Assembly (NCBI RefSeq): GCF_937873925.1
Contig: NZ_CALNAT010000182.1
Span: 1 to 26,638 of the forward strand
DNA length: 26,638 nt
Reading direction: 5' to 3'
Source of the DNA: an uncultured Proteiniphilum sp.
Lineage (GTDB): Bacteria > Bacteroidota > Bacteroidia > Bacteroidales > Dysgonomonadaceae
Made by a program: the position numbers and the translations under genes. Shown piece by piece: positions 16,974 through 24,127 of this stretch (positions are counted from its first letter, which is position 1; every line of letters starts with the position of its first letter). Below the pieces are notes generated by a model. The model saw only the letters and a list, made by a program, of their open reading frames with translations, searched no databases and was not told the DNA's origin.

Positions 16974-17369
16974 TACAATTATTTAATGTTTAATTCTATA
17001 TTATCAATTGCGTAGCCACCTTAAAAGCCGTGTTGTAAATTCGGATGTCATCCTGTTAGTAAATTATTTATCAAGTTGTTGTTTGAATTTTTTTGATATT
17101 ATTTTTATTCCATAATCTTCCTTAATCTATTGCTTTAGCGTTATTAATTACACGAAATAGACATGTTTTGTTATTTTTAAGACTCTTCATTCGGCACCCA
17201 GGAAACAGGAATATTCGAAGAAACGAATAATCTGAATCTTTTTATCCTTCTAAAGGATCAGAACAAAACGGATGATAACATTTTGCAACAAGTTAACTGC
17301 ATTCCCAACTCGTATACGTAAAATACTATAGTTTATATTCTTATCACAAGATTATATTAAATAACGGAT
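16974..17369 (-). promoter_or_regulatory. long AT-rich 5' leader of the polysaccharide operon
   Basis: From the predicted promoter to the lipoprotein ATG there are about 390 bases with no gene of credible length. The minus strand contains small hairpins at 17212-17229 (TATTCG/CGAATA, 6-base loop) and 17244-17258 (ATCCTT/AAGGAT, 3-base loop). It also has three very short open frames starting at ATG: 17300-17302 (14 codons), 17188-17190 (22 codons) and 17049-17051 (15 codons). I see no clear intrinsic terminator. Long leaders in capsule operons of Bacteroides are targets for antitermination by UpxY proteins, but no such gene is in this window. Confidence 0.45.
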
Positions 17370-17400
17370 CAAAGGTACACTGACTTTTTGAAATAACAAA
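17370..17400 (-). promoter_or_regulatory. Bacteroides-type promoter for the polysaccharide operon
   Basis: On the minus strand this reads TTTG (17397-17400), a 19-base spacer, then TACCTTTG (17370-17377), an exact match to the primary sigma consensus of Bacteroides (TTTG, 19-21 bases, TAnnTTTG). It is the only TAnnTTTG with a correctly spaced TTTG that I found in the 800-base gap. Transcription would start near 17366 and run leftward into the lipoprotein gene. Confidence 0.7.
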
Positions 17401-17416
17401 AAAAGGACAAATATTT

Positions 17417-17437
17417 TTATCTATTTAACATAGATAA
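17417..17437. repeat. perfect inverted repeat upstream of the operon promoter
   Basis: TTATCTAT (17417-17424), five bases, then ATAGATAA (17430-17437): an 8-base perfect dyad. It lies 17 bases upstream of the -33 element, about 60 bases from the predicted start site, where an activator or repressor could bind. Being AT-rich it could also be chance. Confidence 0.4.
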
Positions 17438-17771
17438 TATTTATTCTATGCTTTTAACTAAGGTTAAATTCATCAAATATTCTACGAATCAAATGCTTCA
17501 GTTGCTTGCACTGAAAACATTTTTCGTTATTTTTAACGATTAAGATAATAAATCAACGCATCAAAAGTCCTTTTTTTTACAAGATATCTATTTCGCAGGA
17601 AACAGATTACATATTGATATATTATGATTCTGTTGAAAATAAAAAGAGATATAAACAGCCCGAGAATGAGTGGAATCAAAGATCCCTTCTGCAAAAATTA
17701 CGGGATATTTTTGTTAAACAAGCATAGAAGTAGTCCGATAAAGCTTGAAATAAGCCTAAGGGAATTGAAGA
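17438..17771. other. AT-rich intergenic stretch downstream of the fecR gene
   Basis: This 334-base stretch between the inverted repeat and the FecR stop has no open frame of credible length and no clear gene remnant on either strand. No strong intrinsic terminator for the fecR transcript is visible; GGGATC and GATTCC around 17679-17693 could form only a weak stem. Confidence 0.5.
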
Positions 17772-18755
17772 TCAAAGGGAGACTGTAACCGTATCACCCT
17801 CGCTAACAAATTTCACCGGGGATATTTTTTGGAGTTCCTTCAACACATTTTCAATACCGGCCTGTTTGGTCGTAAGGGTATAGCTGTAGTCCAATGCCGC
17901 CGGCGTTTGCACACGAAACTGCACCTTGAATTCCCTCTCCAGCACCTTCAGCACGTCGGCAAGGGGGGTATCATAGAAGTGGAGTATGTTCTTCTTCCAC
18001 AATGAGGCGTTGGACGGGTTGATCAGGTTCCGCAACGTAGTCCGCCCGGTAGACTTATCGTATTCGATCTTCTGCCCCGGTAGCATCGGATAGCTGTTTT
18101 GATGCACATGGAAAGAGGTCCTCCCTTCATCGAGCACCACCTCTATTGTATTGTTATCGCTATAGGCATTTACATTGAAAGAAGTTCCCGACACCTCTGT
18201 TTCCGTATGTTGTGCGTGGACTACGAAAGGCCGATTTTTATTGAATCCTACATTAAAATAAGCTTCTCCGTCGAGATAGACCTCTCTTTTTCGTAACCCG
18301 AATTTGTTCGGATAACGGATTCGCGTATCTGCATTGAGGAATACTTCAGTACCGTCCTGGAAAAAGATCCGGGCATCTTCTCCCCTGGGGACATATACCT
18401 CTGAGTAGGTTGTCTCAGAGAAAAGATCAGTCTGCCTGTTCAGATAGAAACCTAATCCGGAAATAAGCAACACCGGCAAAAGAATGGCGGCCACCCTGAG
18501 CAAATTCTTCCTGATACGGTTTTGGTGGATATTTTTACTGATTCTTGTGTACAGGAGATCGGACTGCAAGGGGGTGAATGATTTACCGAGATCAGGATCA
18601 CCCTCCATCAGATAAGCATCCCTGTCGAGCAGATCCGACAAACATTGCTGACCTTCGATCGTAGAAGAGAACCAATCGATCACCTCTAAGGCCTCCTCTT
18701 TCGACGCGGTCTCCGCTATAACCCTGTTAATAGTATTTTTACCCAATGATTGCAT
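17772..18755 (-). CDS. FecR-family anti-sigma factor
   Basis: A 327-residue inner membrane protein. The N-terminal cytoplasmic part (1-83) is followed by one membrane helix (about 85-104), a periplasmic FecR domain (about 118-215, with VPRGEDARIFFQDGTEVFLNADT, YLDGEAYFNV, and FVVHAQHTETEVSGTSFNV) and a C-terminal DUF4974-like domain (about 255-327, beginning with ILHFYDTPLADVLKVLE), the signalling region that contacts TonB-dependent receptors. In Bacteroidota such proteins hold an ECF sigma factor until a SusC-type receiver binds its ligand. The sigma gene lies 229 bases upstream on the same strand. No SusC/SusD genes follow, which is unusual, so its receptor is encoded elsewhere or lost. Confidence 0.93.
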   Translation of the reverse strand: MQSLGKNTINRVIAETASKEEALEVIDWFSSTIEGQQCLSDLLDRDAYLMEGDPDLGKSFTPLQSDLLYTRISKNIHQNRIRKNLLRVAAILLPVLLISGLGFYLNRQTDLFSETTYSEVYVPRGEDARIFFQDGTEVFLNADTRIRYPNKFGLRKREVYLDGEAYFNVGFNKNRPFVVHAQHTETEVSGTSFNVNAYSDNNTIEVVLDEGRTSFHVHQNSYPMLPGQKIEYDKSTGRTTLRNLINPSNASLWKKNILHFYDTPLADVLKVLEREFKVQFRVQTPAALDYSYTLTTKQAGIENVLKELQKISPVKFVSEGDTVTVSL

Positions 18756-18984
18756 TCAAACTCGTTTCTATTTAGAATAAAGAAGACTTTAGAATTTCGG
18801 ATTTCAAAATTTTAGAATTTCATCATCCACACTTTTTACTTCTTGACTTCTGAACTTCTGACTTCTAATTTCTCAGTTCTTAGTTCCTCCAAATTATGAA
18901 ATCAACCTTCCCACCTTTCCACTTTACCACTTGTTTTATATAGACACATACCCGGGCAAAAGAAATGAGTCCCCATGTATGTTT
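18756..18984. repeat. intergenic tract of degenerate ACTTCTGA-like words
   Basis: The 229-base gap between the sigma and fecR genes is low complexity. At about 18836-18888 the plus strand repeats variants of ACTTCTGA/ACTTCTAA, and flanking parts carry AGAATTTC-like and CACTTTACC-like words. It has no open frame and no recognisable promoter. It is longer than usual for a sigma/anti-sigma pair. Confidence 0.5.
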
Positions 18985-19563
18985 TTATAACAACAGCATC
19001 CTGATCTGCTGAAACCAGGATCGTAATATTTTCAAAGATTCCTGATAATGAGATTTTACCGTATGGATCGATATTCCCATCTGATCGGCAATCTGCTGGT
19101 TGCTGTCGGACGTTTTCAATTTCCGCATGCAGATCTCCCTTTTCTGGGGCGGAAGCTGCTCTATACCTTTGTAGAGCATTTCGTACATCTGTTTTTCTTC
19201 CACTTCATTTAAAATATCATCATATCCGGGAAGATCGATCTGCGCATTGACATAGTTAAGAGAGACTGCGTCCTTGTGATCGCGAATCATATTCAGAATA
19301 TAATTCTTCGTCATCGTATAGAGATAGTTCTTCAGATTGATTTCTATATGAATATCTGCAGTGGACTCCCATAATTTCACAAACACATGCTGTACGGCAT
19401 CTTCCGCCATTTGTACGCTTTTAAGATATTTCAGCGACAACGAATAGAGGTAGCGGTGATATTTTTGATATATCACGGAGAAAGCCTCTTTATCCCTTTT
19501 TTTTAATAAAATGAATAAAGCGTGATCCTCATTTCTGTCCTGTCCCCGGAACTCTTTTTGCAT
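18985..19563 (-). CDS. ECF RNA polymerase sigma factor, Bacteroides expansion family
   Basis: A 192-residue ECF sigma factor. Region 2 spans about 24-90, with FSVIYQKYHRYLYSLSLKYL and the AEDAVQHVFVKLWES segment that contacts the -10 element. Region 4 spans about 128-185, with LPPQKREICMRKLKTSDSNQQIADQMGI and a helix-turn-helix ending THTVKSH-like (HTVKSHYQESLKIL). This matches the sigma-70 expansion family 1 of Bacteroidota, paired with FecR proteins. It is encoded just upstream of such a FecR protein. Its target is usually a TonB-dependent uptake operon; none is adjacent here. No standard promoter is visible in the 100 bases upstream. Confidence 0.93.
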   Translation of the reverse strand: MQKEFRGQDRNEDHALFILLKKRDKEAFSVIYQKYHRYLYSLSLKYLKSVQMAEDAVQHVFVKLWESTADIHIEINLKNYLYTMTKNYILNMIRDHKDAVSLNYVNAQIDLPGYDDILNEVEEKQMYEMLYKGIEQLPPQKREICMRKLKTSDSNQQIADQMGISIHTVKSHYQESLKILRSWFQQIRMLLL

Positions 19564-19613
19564 AAAGCTACTCTTTTACCGATATGATCGGGTGGGAAAG
19601 TAATCAGGTGAAA

Positions 19614-19633
19614 ATCCCAGATCCCAGATCCCA
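19614..19633. repeat. 7-base tandem repeat (ATCCCAG), about three copies
   Basis: ATCCCAG at 19614-19620 and 19621-19627 is followed by ATCCCA at 19628-19633. It lies in the 101-base gap between sufS and the sigma gene. No promoter or clear terminator is visible in that gap. Confidence 0.75.
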
Positions 19634-19664
19634 TATTTCAGGTCTCTATTCTTTGTTCTTTACT

Positions 19665-20888
19665 CTAATGAAACATCTTAACGATCCGCTCAATGCCTTT
19701 CAGCAGCAGGTCGACCTCCTCTTTGGTATTGTAGAAGGCGAAAGAAGCACGGACAGTGCCTTCCACGCCCAATTCACGCATCAAGGGTTCGGCACAGTGG
19801 TGGCCGGTACGGACGGCGATTCCCATCTTATCGAGCAAGGTGCCCATATCGTAGGGATGAATTCCATCCACCAGAAAAGAGATCACGCTGCTTTTATCCC
19901 CGGCATTTCCCAGAATACGCAGTCCCGGCACGGAGAGCAACTTTTCGGTGGCATACCGGAGTAACCCGTGCTCATAGAGATCAATATTTTCCAATCCGAT
20001 GGAAGAGATATAGCGAAGTGCGGCGGCCAACGCTGCTGTTCCCACAAAATCGGGAGTTCCCGCTTCAAACTTGAACGGTAAATTGTTGTAAGTCGTTTTC
20101 TGAAAAGAAACACTCGCAATCATCTCCCCACCGCCCTGGTAAGGGGGAAGGGCATTGAGCCATTTCTCTTTTCCATACAATACGCCAACCCCGGTCGGGC
20201 CATACACCTTATGGGAAGAGAAGACCAGGAAATCGCAACCGATCTCCCGCGCGTCCACTTTACGGTGCTGTACACTTTGGGCCGCGTCTATCAGGACGGG
20301 GATATCATGCCGGTGCGCTGTTTCCACGATCTTACCGACAGGATTGACCGTACCCAGGACATTGGAGATATGGGTAACGGCAATCATCCTGGTACGGGAA
20401 GTGATTTTTTTCTCCAACTCATCCAGGATCAGTTCGCCGTCGGCATTGATAGGAACGACTTTTAGTTTCAGTCCATAATATTCACATTGCAATTGCCAGG
20501 GAACAATATTGGAATGGTGCTCCATGGCTGTGATCAACAACTCGTCACCCTCCCGGCAGAAGTTCCTGCAAAACGACGACGCTACTAAATTGATCGACTC
20601 CGTGGCGCCCCGCGTAAAGACGATCTCATTGGGAGACGCCGCATTGATAAATTCCTGCACCGCTCTTCGCGAAGCCTCATGCTCATCGGTGGCCGCCTGG
20701 CTAAGGAAATGCACCCCCCTGTGTACATTGGCATTCACCGTCGTGTACATCTCATTAATCTTATCCATCACACATTGGGGTTTCTGTGTAGTGGCGGCAT
20801 TATCCAAATAGACAAGCGGCTTTCCATATACTTCCCGTGAAAGTATCGGAAAATCGGCACGTATCTTATGTATATCTAATTCTTTCAA
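19665..20888 (-). CDS. sufS: cysteine desulfurase SufS
   Basis: A 407-residue PLP-dependent group II cysteine desulfurase. It takes sulfur from cysteine for Fe-S cluster assembly by the SUF scaffold. Visible features are YLDNAATTQKP at 27-37, the PLP-stacking histidine in TAMEHHSNIVPWQ (about 120-132), DAAQSVQH at 201-208, the PLP lysine Lys227 in FSSHKVYGPTGVG, and the sulfur-accepting Cys365 in RTGHHCAEPLM. All residues needed for activity are present. The start appears to be TTG at 20886-20888: no ATG occurs before residue 41, well inside the domain. It is the last gene of the local SUF cluster, 151 bases after sufD. No SufE or SufU gene is next to it. Confidence 0.96.
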   Translation of the reverse strand: MKELDIHKIRADFPILSREVYGKPLVYLDNAATTQKPQCVMDKINEMYTTVNANVHRGVHFLSQAATDEHEASRRAVQEFINAASPNEIVFTRGATESINLVASSFCRNFCREGDELLITAMEHHSNIVPWQLQCEYYGLKLKVVPINADGELILDELEKKITSRTRMIAVTHISNVLGTVNPVGKIVETAHRHDIPVLIDAAQSVQHRKVDAREIGCDFLVFSSHKVYGPTGVGVLYGKEKWLNALPPYQGGGEMIASVSFQKTTYNNLPFKFEAGTPDFVGTAALAAALRYISSIGLENIDLYEHGLLRYATEKLLSVPGLRILGNAGDKSSVISFLVDGIHPYDMGTLLDKMGIAVRTGHHCAEPLMRELGVEGTVRASFAFYNTKEEVDLLLKGIERIVKMFH

Positions 20889-21039
20889 TTCTATCTCGGA
20901 TTTGGGATGTGGGAACTTTAGTAAACTAAAAACTAAAATCTAAAAGTGAAAAATCTGCTATTCCAATTATCCTATTATTCTCATTAGCACATTGGCACCT
21001 ATTAATCATCACCTAATCACTCAACCACCTTGCTACCTA
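20889..21039. repeat. intergenic tract of short degenerate tandem words
   Basis: The 151-base gap between sufD and sufS consists of short near-repeats. Around 20921-20947 there are ACTAAAA/TCTAAAA words. Around 20980-21035 there are CATTAGCA/CATTGGCA pairs and ACCTAATC/ACTCAACC/ACCTTGCT/ACCTATC words. No open frame, promoter or terminator is clear. Confidence 0.5.
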
Positions 21040-22380
21040 TCACTTGCATACCGCACAATTCCCGCAACGCATCAGTTCGCCGCGGAAACGCTTGTCGATA
21101 AGGGTGACCAACCGCTCCTGCAGCACAGGGATGCGGATCATGTCCACCACGTCGCGCGTAAATGCTACCATCAGCAACAGGCGGGCCTCATCCTTGTCGA
21201 TACCCCGCGCACGCATATAGAACAGGGCATCCTCATCGAGTTGCCCGGTGGTGAGTCCGTGGGAGCATTTTACATCATCGGCGTATATTTCAAGTTGCGG
21301 TTTGGAGAACATCTGCGCCGTGTCGGACGAGACCAGGTTACGGTTTGTCTGATATGCCTGCGTTTTTTGCGCATCCTTCTCAACCCGTATCTTCCCGCAG
21401 AAAATACCGGTTGCCTTATCCTTCAACACATTCTTAAATAGTTCATTGCTGGTACAATGGGGTACCGCATGGTCCAGAAAGGCAAAGTTATCGATATGCT
21501 GCGTTTTATCGCAGATAGCCAATCCCCCCGCATGTGCTTCAGCATGCTCACCGAGCAAACGAAACCGGTAGTTATTGCGCGTATAGCCGTTGTGAAGGGT
21601 AATCCCGCTCGTCACCACATTTGAATTCTCTCTTTGGTCACTGAAGAGATTACTCAGGCGCGTTACCTTCTCCGAATTTTCCTCAAGCTCGTAGAAATCG
21701 ACCTGAGCCGAAGCACCCGCAGAGATCTCAGTTACCTGGGTCACCACGAAATGAACATCATCCACAGCATGGTCACAGGCAAGCAATTTCACATGAGCAT
21801 TCTCTTCGGCGATGATCAGGATTCTCCGGTTCACGTTCAGATCCACACCGCCACGCAGGATATTGATCAGCTGTAATGGTTTTCCGATCTCTACATTTTC
21901 AGGTACATACACCACGAAACCGTCCTGGGCAAACATGGTATTGTAAGCCACCACGCCGTTATCGGTGATATCAGCAATCCTGGCATAATGCGCCTCAAAC
22001 TGTGCAGGATACTCTTTCGAGAACTGCTGTAAACTACCTGCGAAAACACCGTCGGGTAAACCTTCTGTTTGCCCTGTTTTATCGTAATACCTGTCGTTAA
22101 TAAGGAAATAGGTATGTGTGGAAAGGTTGGGCACGTCACATTTGAAAGCATCGTAAGGATTAACCGGGATGGGAATATTCCGGAGGTTCAATCCCAGGTC
22201 TGCATCAAAACTGCGTACTATATTCGAGTGCTTGTAATCTTCCTGTTTGGAAGAAGGAAATCCTATCTGTTTAAAAATAGCGAAAGCTGCATCCCGATGC
22301 CTGTTCAATCCTTCTGTGGAATTGGCATCCAGTTCACCGCGATACTGTTCAAACAGGTCTATATATTGTTGTTCAATCAT
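21040..22380 (-). CDS. sufD: Fe-S cluster assembly scaffold protein SufD
   Basis: A 446-residue SufB/SufD superfamily protein. The N-terminal helical part (about 1-60, with the PSSKQEDYKHSN motif) precedes a long parallel beta-helix (about 130-400) and the C-terminal helices. The SufD signature KCSHGLTTGQLDEDALFYMRARGI lies near 367-390. SufD normally pairs with SufB and binds two SufC ATPases in SufBC2D, helping to supply iron or electrons for cluster build-up. Its C-terminus ends in C-x2-C-x2-C (Cys439, 442, 445). The gene lies 13 bases after sufC. That it is SufD and not SufB rests on length and on the overall pattern, which I judge quite secure. Confidence 0.92.
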   Translation of the reverse strand: MIEQQYIDLFEQYRGELDANSTEGLNRHRDAAFAIFKQIGFPSSKQEDYKHSNIVRSFDADLGLNLRNIPIPVNPYDAFKCDVPNLSTHTYFLINDRYYDKTGQTEGLPDGVFAGSLQQFSKEYPAQFEAHYARIADITDNGVVAYNTMFAQDGFVVYVPENVEIGKPLQLINILRGGVDLNVNRRILIIAEENAHVKLLACDHAVDDVHFVVTQVTEISAGASAQVDFYELEENSEKVTRLSNLFSDQRENSNVVTSGITLHNGYTRNNYRFRLLGEHAEAHAGGLAICDKTQHIDNFAFLDHAVPHCTSNELFKNVLKDKATGIFCGKIRVEKDAQKTQAYQTNRNLVSSDTAQMFSKPQLEIYADDVKCSHGLTTGQLDEDALFYMRARGIDKDEARLLLMVAFTRDVVDMIRIPVLQERLVTLIDKRFRGELMRCGNCAVCK

Positions 22381-22393
22381 TTTTATTCAGGGG

Positions 22394-23137
22394 TTACGGC
22401 TTTACCAGCCAGTCGTATCCTTTCTTTTCGAGTTCCAACGCGAGTTCCGGCCCGTCCGATTTAACAATCTTACCCGCGTACAGAACATGCACGAAATCGG
22501 GCTTGATATATTCCAGCAGACGCTGATAGTGCGTGATGAGAATAGTGGCATTCTCTTGGGTCTGCAGTTTATTTACCCCTGCAGCCACCACTCTCAGTGC
22601 GTCGATATCGAGTCCTGAATCGGTTTCATCGAGGATAGACAACAGCGGATTGATCATCGCCATCTGAAAGATCTCGTTTTTCTTCTTTTCACCTCCCGAA
22701 AAACCTTCGTTCACCGAACGGCTTACCAACTGGCTATCTATGCCCAACAGTTCCCGTTTATCACGCATCAATTTCAGGAAATCGGTGGCCGAGATAGGTG
22801 CCTCGTTCCTGTATTTTCGCTGCTCATTGACTGCGGCACGCATGAAGTTGACCATACTCACACCCGGGATCTCTACCGGGTACTGAAAGCTGAGGAATAT
22901 CCCCTCACGGGCCCGGTCTTCAGGTTCCATCTCAAGCAACTCCTTTCCCTTAAAGAGAATGTTGCCCCGTGTAACTTCGAATTTCGGGTTGCCTGCCAAC
23001 ACAGAAGCCAGCGTGCTTTTTCCGGATCCGTTCGGTCCCATGACCGCATGCACTTCTCCGGCATTCACTTCCAGATCGATCCCTTTCAGTATCTCCTGTT
23101 CTTCTACAACTGCGTGCAGGTTCTTTATCTTTAGCAT
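22394..23137 (-). CDS. sufC: SUF system ATPase SufC
   Basis: A 247-residue ABC-type ATPase. It has Walker A GPNGSGKST (34-42), the signature FSGGEKKKNEIFQMA typical of SufC, and Walker B with the SufC-specific LSILDETDSGLDIDAL. In the SufBC2D complex two SufC subunits use ATP to drive the structural change needed for cluster assembly. The gene is followed 13 bases later by sufD. Upstream, 210 bases of low-complexity DNA separate it from the MlaF-like gene; in many Bacteroidota sufB occupies this place, but it is absent here. Confidence 0.96.
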   Translation of the reverse strand: MLKIKNLHAVVEEQEILKGIDLEVNAGEVHAVMGPNGSGKSTLASVLAGNPKFEVTRGNILFKGKELLEMEPEDRAREGIFLSFQYPVEIPGVSMVNFMRAAVNEQRKYRNEAPISATDFLKLMRDKRELLGIDSQLVSRSVNEGFSGGEKKKNEIFQMAMINPLLSILDETDSGLDIDALRVVAAGVNKLQTQENATILITHYQRLLEYIKPDFVHVLYAGKIVKSDGPELALELEKKGYDWLVKP

Positions 23138-23160
23138 ATTTGATATTTTATAAATATTAA

Positions 23161-23189
23161 CCAGCGGCTGTTTTTATCCGGCCGCCTGG
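23161..23189 (-). promoter_or_regulatory. GC-rich hairpin upstream of sufC
   Basis: CCAGCGGC and GCCGCCTGG (one bulged C) can pair around a loop of about 12 bases. On the minus strand it lies 24 bases before the sufC ATG and is followed by TTAATATTT, not a run of T, so it is a weak candidate for the terminator of the mla-like transcript or a leader structure for sufC. Confidence 0.35.
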
Positions 23190-23247
23190 AAAACTGATTA
23201 TTGTATATAAAAATTTGATGATTTAACGATTTAGTAATGCAATAATT

Positions 23248-23260
23248 CGTGCTGCGCACG
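23248..23260. repeat. small inverted repeat in the sufC upstream gap
   Basis: CGTGC (23248-23252), three bases, then GCACG (23256-23260), a perfect GC-rich stem in AT-rich surroundings, next to the 11-base tandem words. Function unknown. Confidence 0.45.
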
Positions 23261-23270
23261 TTATTCACTC

Positions 23271-23314
23271 ACTTTGAATAACCACTGAATTTCCATTGAA
23301 TTACTATCGAATAA
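23271..23314. repeat. four contiguous degenerate 11-base tandem units
   Basis: The plus strand reads ACTTTGAATAA, CCACTGAATTT, CCATTGAATTA and CTATCGAATAA, four 11-base units in register with a shared A-x-T-x-GAAT-x-x core. They fill part of the 210-base gap between the mlaF-like gene and sufC. The gap holds no open frame and no TAnnTTTG promoter on the minus strand. Confidence 0.7.
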
Positions 23315-23347
23315 CAACTCTTTCTGTGAAATTGTTCTCTCCTTGTC

Positions 23348-24112
23348 TTATCCCTTTTCCTCTTCCGCCTCCTTGATCTTTTTGAAGAGATCTGAAGCGA
23401 ACACGAAATCATTCAGTTTCTCGTTATCCGTTCCCATTACTTCCGATTTGTTTCCCTCCCACTCTTTGATTCCTTCATTGATAAAGATCACCTTGTCGCC
23501 GATGTTGATTACCGAATTCATATCGTGCGAGACCACTATCGTCGTCATGGAAAAATCTTTTGTCAGGTCGTAGATCAACTCGTCGATGAGTTGGGATGTC
23601 TTCGGATCGAGGCCCGAATTGGGTTCGTCGCAGAAGAGATATTTCGGATTCAGGGCGATGGCTCTCGCGATAGCCGCTCTTTTTTTCATACCGCCACTGA
23701 TCTCCGAAGGGTAAAGATTGGCTGCCTCCAACAGGTTCACCCTTTCCAGGCAGAACTCGGCCCGTTTCTTGCGTTCCCGCCGATTTTTCCGTGAAAACAT
23801 ATCCAGAGGGAACATCACATTCTCGAGGACTGTCCTTGAGTCAAAAAGTGCTGCTCCCTGAAAAAGCATTCCTATGTCGCGCCGCAGCCGCCGTACCTCC
23901 CTCGATCTGAGCCCGATGAAATTCCTGCCGTCGTACCGGATCTCGCCCGAAGTAGGAGAGATCAGCCCGACAAGGCATTTCAGCAAGACAGTCTTTCCTG
24001 AGCCGCTCTTGCCGATGATCATATTCACCACTCCCTTTTCAAAAGCGGCATTAATATTGTCGAGGACAACCTCTCCGTCAAACTCCTTCCTCAGATTCTT
24101 CACTTCTATCAT
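23348..24112 (-). CDS. ABC transporter ATP-binding protein, MlaF-like
   Basis: A 254-residue ABC ATPase of the lipid-transport (Mla/Mkl) group. Visible parts are Walker A GKSGSGKT (34-41), the signature ISGGMKKRAAIARAIALNPKYL with the SGGM-K-K-R form typical of MlaF, and Walker B FCDEPNSGLDP. It pairs with the MlaE-like permease encoded 15 bases upstream. Together they would move phospholipids between the inner and outer membranes, helping outer membrane lipid asymmetry. No MCE-domain (MlaD) gene is in the window. The end of the protein is charged and variable (EEEKG). Confidence 0.92.
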   Translation of the reverse strand: MIEVKNLRKEFDGEVVLDNINAAFEKGVVNMIIGKSGSGKTVLLKCLVGLISPTSGEIRYDGRNFIGLRSREVRRLRRDIGMLFQGAALFDSRTVLENVMFPLDMFSRKNRRERKKRAEFCLERVNLLEAANLYPSEISGGMKKRAAIARAIALNPKYLFCDEPNSGLDPKTSQLIDELIYDLTKDFSMTTIVVSHDMNSVINIGDKVIFINEGIKEWEGNKSEVMGTDNEKLNDFVFASDLFKKIKEAEEEKG

Positions 24113-24127
24113 AACGGCCCTACTTCT

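Noticed and set aside
19614..19633. Possible CRISPR-like repeat
   Set aside because: Units are 7 bases, directly tandem with no spacers, and no cas genes are in the window.
20992..21441. Open frame of 149 codons on the plus strand
   Set aside because: Almost wholly antisense to sufD, which is a clear family member; its start falls in repeat-like intergenic DNA.
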